A DNA stretch of 7,846 nt, taken from assembly GCA_934271085.1 (NCBI GenBank), contig CAKQQU010000061.1:1-7846 (forward strand), read 5' to 3'. Source of the DNA: an uncultured Bacillota bacterium. Lineage in GTDB: Bacteria; Bacillota; Dehalobacteriia; UBA4068. The notes beneath the pieces were generated by a model, which ran no database searches, was not told where the DNA came from, and was given only the letters and a program-made list of their open reading frames with translations. Positions 5,076 to 7,846 of the stretch are shown here, piece after piece. The number at the start of each line of letters is the position of its first letter. Positions within the stretch are counted from its first letter, which is position 1. The translations under genes were made by a program, and so were the position numbers.

Positions 5076-7316
5076 ATGAACATACTAGACGGACTTAACG
5101 AACAACAGAAAAAAGCAGTTACCAGCGAGGCATCACATATACTGGTAGTAGCGGGCGCCGGCAGCGGCAAAACAAAAGTATTGGTCAGCCGTTTGGCCTG
5201 GCTGATGGAAGAGAAACGGATATCCCCCAATAATATCATAGCGGTAACTTTTACCAACAAGGCAGCCAATGAGATGAAGGAAAGGGTAGAAAAGCTTACC
5301 GGTATAAATACCAGATGGATGTGGATAGGCACTTTTCATTCCCTGTGCTGCCGCCTGCTCAGAATAGAATCAGAATCCTTTGGCCTGCCCCATAATTTCA
5401 TAATCTATGACGATGCTGACAGCAGGTCTCTGATAAAAAGATGCCTTACCGAAACAGGGCTTGCCAATAACGAAAAGGAATACCATCCGGCCGCTGTTCT
5501 TGCCCATATTTCCAAAGCCAAAAATATGCTGGTATCACCGCAGCAGATGTATGATTCGGCAGCGGATACCTGGAACAAAAATATTGCCAGAATATACGCC
5601 TTATATCAAACCATGCTGCAGGAAGCCCATGCCATGGATTTTGATGATCTGCTGACAAATACTGTTATGCTTTTGAAAAAGCATCCTCAGGTGCTGGCCA
5701 AATATCAGGAGCGGTTCGGAAATATCCTGGTGGATGAATATCAGGATACCAACCACTGCCAGTATCTGTTTATCAAACTGCTTGCCGGCAGCACCGGCAA
5801 TATCTTCGCAGTGGGTGATCCCGATCAGTCCATATACAAATGGCGGGGAGCCGATATAGCCAATATCCTGGATTTTGCCAAGGATTATCCGGACTGCCGG
5901 GAAATACAGCTTAATCAGAATTACAGATCCACCCAGAATATTCTTGACGCAGCCAATTTGGTTATTGCCAACAATAGGGATCGTAAACCTAAAAATCTGT
6001 TCACCGAGTGCGGCGGCGGTGACAAGATCGTATATTACCGGGCGTCCGATGATGCGGATGAAGCCTTTTACGTACTTAAAACAGTCAGCGAGCTGATAGA
6101 TGACGGATATGATCTGAAGGATTGCGCCGTATTATTCCGCACCAGAGGACAAAGCAAACTTTTTGAGGATGCCTGTATCCGGTTTAACATAAATTACCGG
6201 GTATACGGCGGTACTAAATTTTACGAAAGAAAAGAAGTAAAGGATACCCTGGCATATCTGCGTTTGCTAATTGATCCCTATGATACGGAATCCATCAGGA
6301 GGATATACAACGAACCCAAACGGGGAATAGGAAAGACTACCTGGGACAAACTAAACGAATACAGCCGCAGCGTGAACAAGCCTTTATGGGACTGTTTGGC
6401 GGATATGCAGAACACTGACTTTTTTGCCAGGGCAACCAGCCAAAAACTGGTATCTTTGTACAATATGTTCAGGTATCTGCAGGACTTTGCGGTCAAAAGC
6501 AGCTCTGCCGCAGATATCGTTAATGAAGTATGGCGGGTCAGCGGCTACAGCGATATGATAGCGGCGGATCCGCAAAAAAGCGATAAAACGGAGATACTGG
6601 AGCAGTTTTATGATACGGCAAGCGATTTCGACCGCTATTATGCCGAGAATTACAGCGATATCCCCGAAGAAGAGCAGGAAACTGTTTTATCTGCTTTTCT
6701 GGGACAAATTTCCCTGGCAACCGATATGGATACCATGGATAATGACGATAACTATCTTACTTTAATGACATTACATTCCGCCAAGGGTCTGGAATTCCCC
6801 ATAGTATTCCTGGCCGGGATGGAAGAAGGGATATTCCCTCATAAAAGAGTGATCTTCTCCACTGATGAGGATGAAATGGAGGAGGAACGCCGGCTTTGCT
6901 ATGTCGGCGTTACCAGGGCAAAAAAAAGACTGTATCTCACCGGGGCCATACGCAGACAATTATGGGGCAGATACGAAAGCAATAAATCTTCCCGCTTTAT
7001 CGATGAAATGCCCCAGGAGCTGCTGGAAAAATGCGGCTTCTTTAATGAGGAAAGACTTAGAAAAACGCCTAAGATCACAGCGCCCAATCATCGTACCAGC
7101 TTGTTTGGCTCAAGCCAGCCCATACCCGTAAACCAGCCTCCGGTCAAAAAGGCAGAGCTTATACAGGTAGGGGATAAATTACGTCATGCGACTTTCGGCG
7201 ACGGCCTGGTCATGTCAGTATCAGGAAGCGGCGATGATATGCTTCTGGAAATATCTTTCCCGGGTAAGGGTCTTAAAAAACTTATCTGGAAATACGCTCC
7301 CCTGAAAAAAATATGA
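5076..7316 (+). CDS. pcrA: ATP-dependent DNA helicase PcrA (UvrD/Rep superfamily 1A)
   Basis: This 746-residue protein is of normal PcrA length with the full SF1A motif set: Q-motif LNEQQKKAV (7-15), Walker A AGAGSGKT (26-33, K32), Ia FTNKAANEM (59-67), TFHS (86-89), II DEYQD (220-224), III VGDPDQSIYKWRGAD (246-260), IV QNYRS (281-285), V TLHSAKGLEF (565-574) and VI VGVTRAKKRL (610-619). A linker leads to a C-terminal Tudor-like domain (about 694-746, VGDKLRHATFGDG), which in B. subtilis PcrA contacts RNA polymerase. PcrA is an essential 3'-5' helicase in Firmicutes, acting in nucleotide excision repair, clearing of replication-transcription conflicts, removal of recombinase filaments and rolling-circle replication. 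GAGG (5066-5069), 6 bases upstream, fits the ATG at 5076. The AT-rich stretch 5031-5050 probably holds the promoter (TAATAT or TATATT as -10), but no convincing -35 is visible. ligA follows after 10 bases. Confidence 0.97.
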   Translation: MNILDGLNEQQKKAVTSEASHILVVAGAGSGKTKVLVSRLAWLMEEKRISPNNIIAVTFTNKAANEMKERVEKLTGINTRWMWIGTFHSLCCRLLRIESESFGLPHNFIIYDDADSRSLIKRCLTETGLANNEKEYHPAAVLAHISKAKNMLVSPQQMYDSAADTWNKNIARIYALYQTMLQEAHAMDFDDLLTNTVMLLKKHPQVLAKYQERFGNILVDEYQDTNHCQYLFIKLLAGSTGNIFAVGDPDQSIYKWRGADIANILDFAKDYPDCREIQLNQNYRSTQNILDAANLVIANNRDRKPKNLFTECGGGDKIVYYRASDDADEAFYVLKTVSELIDDGYDLKDCAVLFRTRGQSKLFEDACIRFNINYRVYGGTKFYERKEVKDTLAYLRLLIDPYDTESIRRIYNEPKRGIGKTTWDKLNEYSRSVNKPLWDCLADMQNTDFFARATSQKLVSLYNMFRYLQDFAVKSSSAADIVNEVWRVSGYSDMIAADPQKSDKTEILEQFYDTASDFDRYYAENYSDIPEEEQETVLSAFLGQISLATDMDTMDNDDNYLTLMTLHSAKGLEFPIVFLAGMEEGIFPHKRVIFSTDEDEMEEERRLCYVGVTRAKKRLYLTGAIRRQLWGRYESNKSSRFIDEMPQELLEKCGFFNEERLRKTPKITAPNHRTSLFGSSQPIPVNQPPVKKAELIQVGDKLRHATFGDGLVMSVSGSGDDMLLEISFPGKGLKKLIWKYAPLKKI

Positions 7317-7319
7317 GGT
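7314..7319 (+). promoter_or_regulatory. Ribosome binding site of ligA overlapping the pcrA stop codon
   Basis: TGAGGT includes the pcrA stop TGA (7314-7316) and lies 7 bases before the ATG at 7327. The overlap indicates translational coupling of pcrA and ligA. It also favours this start over the in-frame ATG at 7336. Confidence 0.75.
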
Positions 7320-7326
7320 ATTAAAG

Positions 7327-7846
7327 ATGGCAAATATGGCGCCGGAAAAACGCATAAAAGAATTACGGGAAAAGCTGCATAAATATAATACAGCATACTA
7401 TGACAATGACTCTCCGCTGGTATCTGACTATGAATACGACGATCTGATGCGGGAACTGATCGGCCTTGAGCATGATTATCCCCAGTTCCAGTCGCCGGAT
7501 TCTCCCAGCCAGAAAGTAGGCGGCACGGCTCTGGCCGCATTTGCCCCGGTGAATCACAAGCGGCAGCTTTTATCTTTGGAAAACGCTTTCAGCAAAGAGG
7601 ATATTGCCGGGTTTCTGACGCGTATAGAAAAATCCGGCGCTGAGCCCGTATTTACCGTGGAGCCAAAAATAGACGGACTTACCATTGCGGTCACCTATAA
7701 AAACGGCAGATTCTTTTCTGCCGCCACCCGGGGCAATGGCGTCACCGGAGAAAACGTAACCGCCAATGCCGCTGTTATAAAGGCTATACCGCAAATGCTG
7801 AAAGAACCGCTGCCGGAACTTACAGTACGCGGGGAAGTATATATGC
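7327..7846 (+). CDS. ligA: NAD-dependent DNA ligase LigA, N-terminal part (3' truncated by window)
   Basis: The open frame encodes 173 complete codons and runs off the window edge; full LigA proteins are about 660-680 residues. Domain Ia is recognisable from YNTAYYDNDSPLVSDYEYDDL (residues 20-40), which binds the nicotinamide side of NAD. The adenylation domain starts at about residue 70, with the catalytic lysine K114 in EPKIDGL. TRGNGVTGENVTAN (about 138-151) and VRGEVYM at the window edge are nucleotidyltransferase motifs. LigA seals nicks between Okazaki fragments and after repair, using NAD rather than ATP. Many relatives read RGDG...GED where this protein has RGNG...GEN; the arginine and glycines are kept, so I expect normal activity. 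The OB-fold, zinc-finger, HhH and BRCT domains would lie beyond the window. It is co-transcribed with pcrA, the standard Firmicute arrangement. Confidence 0.95.
   Translation, partial: MANMAPEKRIKELREKLHKYNTAYYDNDSPLVSDYEYDDLMRELIGLEHDYPQFQSPDSPSQKVGGTALAAFAPVNHKRQLLSLENAFSKEDIAGFLTRIEKSGAEPVFTVEPKIDGLTIAVTYKNGRFFSAATRGNGVTGENVTANAAVIKAIPQMLKEPLPELTVRGEVYM

Noticed and set aside
7738..7780. RGNG...GEN in LigA as a sign of an inactivated ligase
   Set aside because: The catalytic K114, the arginine and the glycines are retained, and Asp-to-Asn at these positions is a mild change; there is no frameshift or stop in the visible 173 codons.
7363..7794. Minus-strand open frames at the right end
   Set aside because: They are antisense shadows of ligA, whose adenylation-site KIDG motif and upstream ribosome binding site settle the coding strand.

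Overview
This window looks like chromosome from an endospore-forming Firmicute, most likely of the class Clostridia, with mid-40s to high-40s percent GC by eye. The reasons are the Firmicute-type DnaQ-DinG fusion helicase, the pcrA-ligA gene order, strong AGGAGG-type ribosome binding sites, a 22-codon gene with the SpoVM sporulation signature, and a lipoprotein of the BMP/PnrA family. No mobile element, CRISPR array, tRNA or rRNA is visible.

Layout: (1) positions 3-128 hold the 3' end of a gene whose surviving residues resemble the first part of a biotin carrier subunit of a decarboxylase, but which stops without any biotinyl domain. (2) 197-2992 is a 931-residue exonuclease-helicase of the DinG family. 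(3) 3044-3112 is a tiny gene that I identify as spoVM; its last codons form the 5' arm of a perfect rho-independent terminator and its stop codon lies in the loop. (4) An extended -10 promoter then drives a stand-alone BMP-family lipoprotein (3194-4318), which ends at a terminator shared with the convergent gene. (5) On the minus strand, 4411-4956 is an Amidase_3-like cell-wall hydrolase with no signal peptide and no recognisable first zinc-ligand histidine. It is preceded by an excellent match to a mother-cell (sigma-K-type) sporulation promoter. (6) Diverging from it, pcrA (5076-7316) and ligA (7327 to the window edge) form a tightly spaced operon.

The genes fall into two themes. DinG, PcrA and LigA are housekeeping DNA replication and repair enzymes: two SF1/SF2 helicases and the NAD-dependent ligase. 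SpoVM and, by inference from its promoter, the amidase belong to sporulation in the mother cell. The lipoprotein is probably a nucleoside-type solute receptor separated from its ABC transporter. No stretch longer than about 120 bases lacks a gene. I do not see a wholly new multi-gene system. The items most worth following up are the shortened SpoVM fused to its terminator and the unusual, possibly sporulation-controlled amidase.
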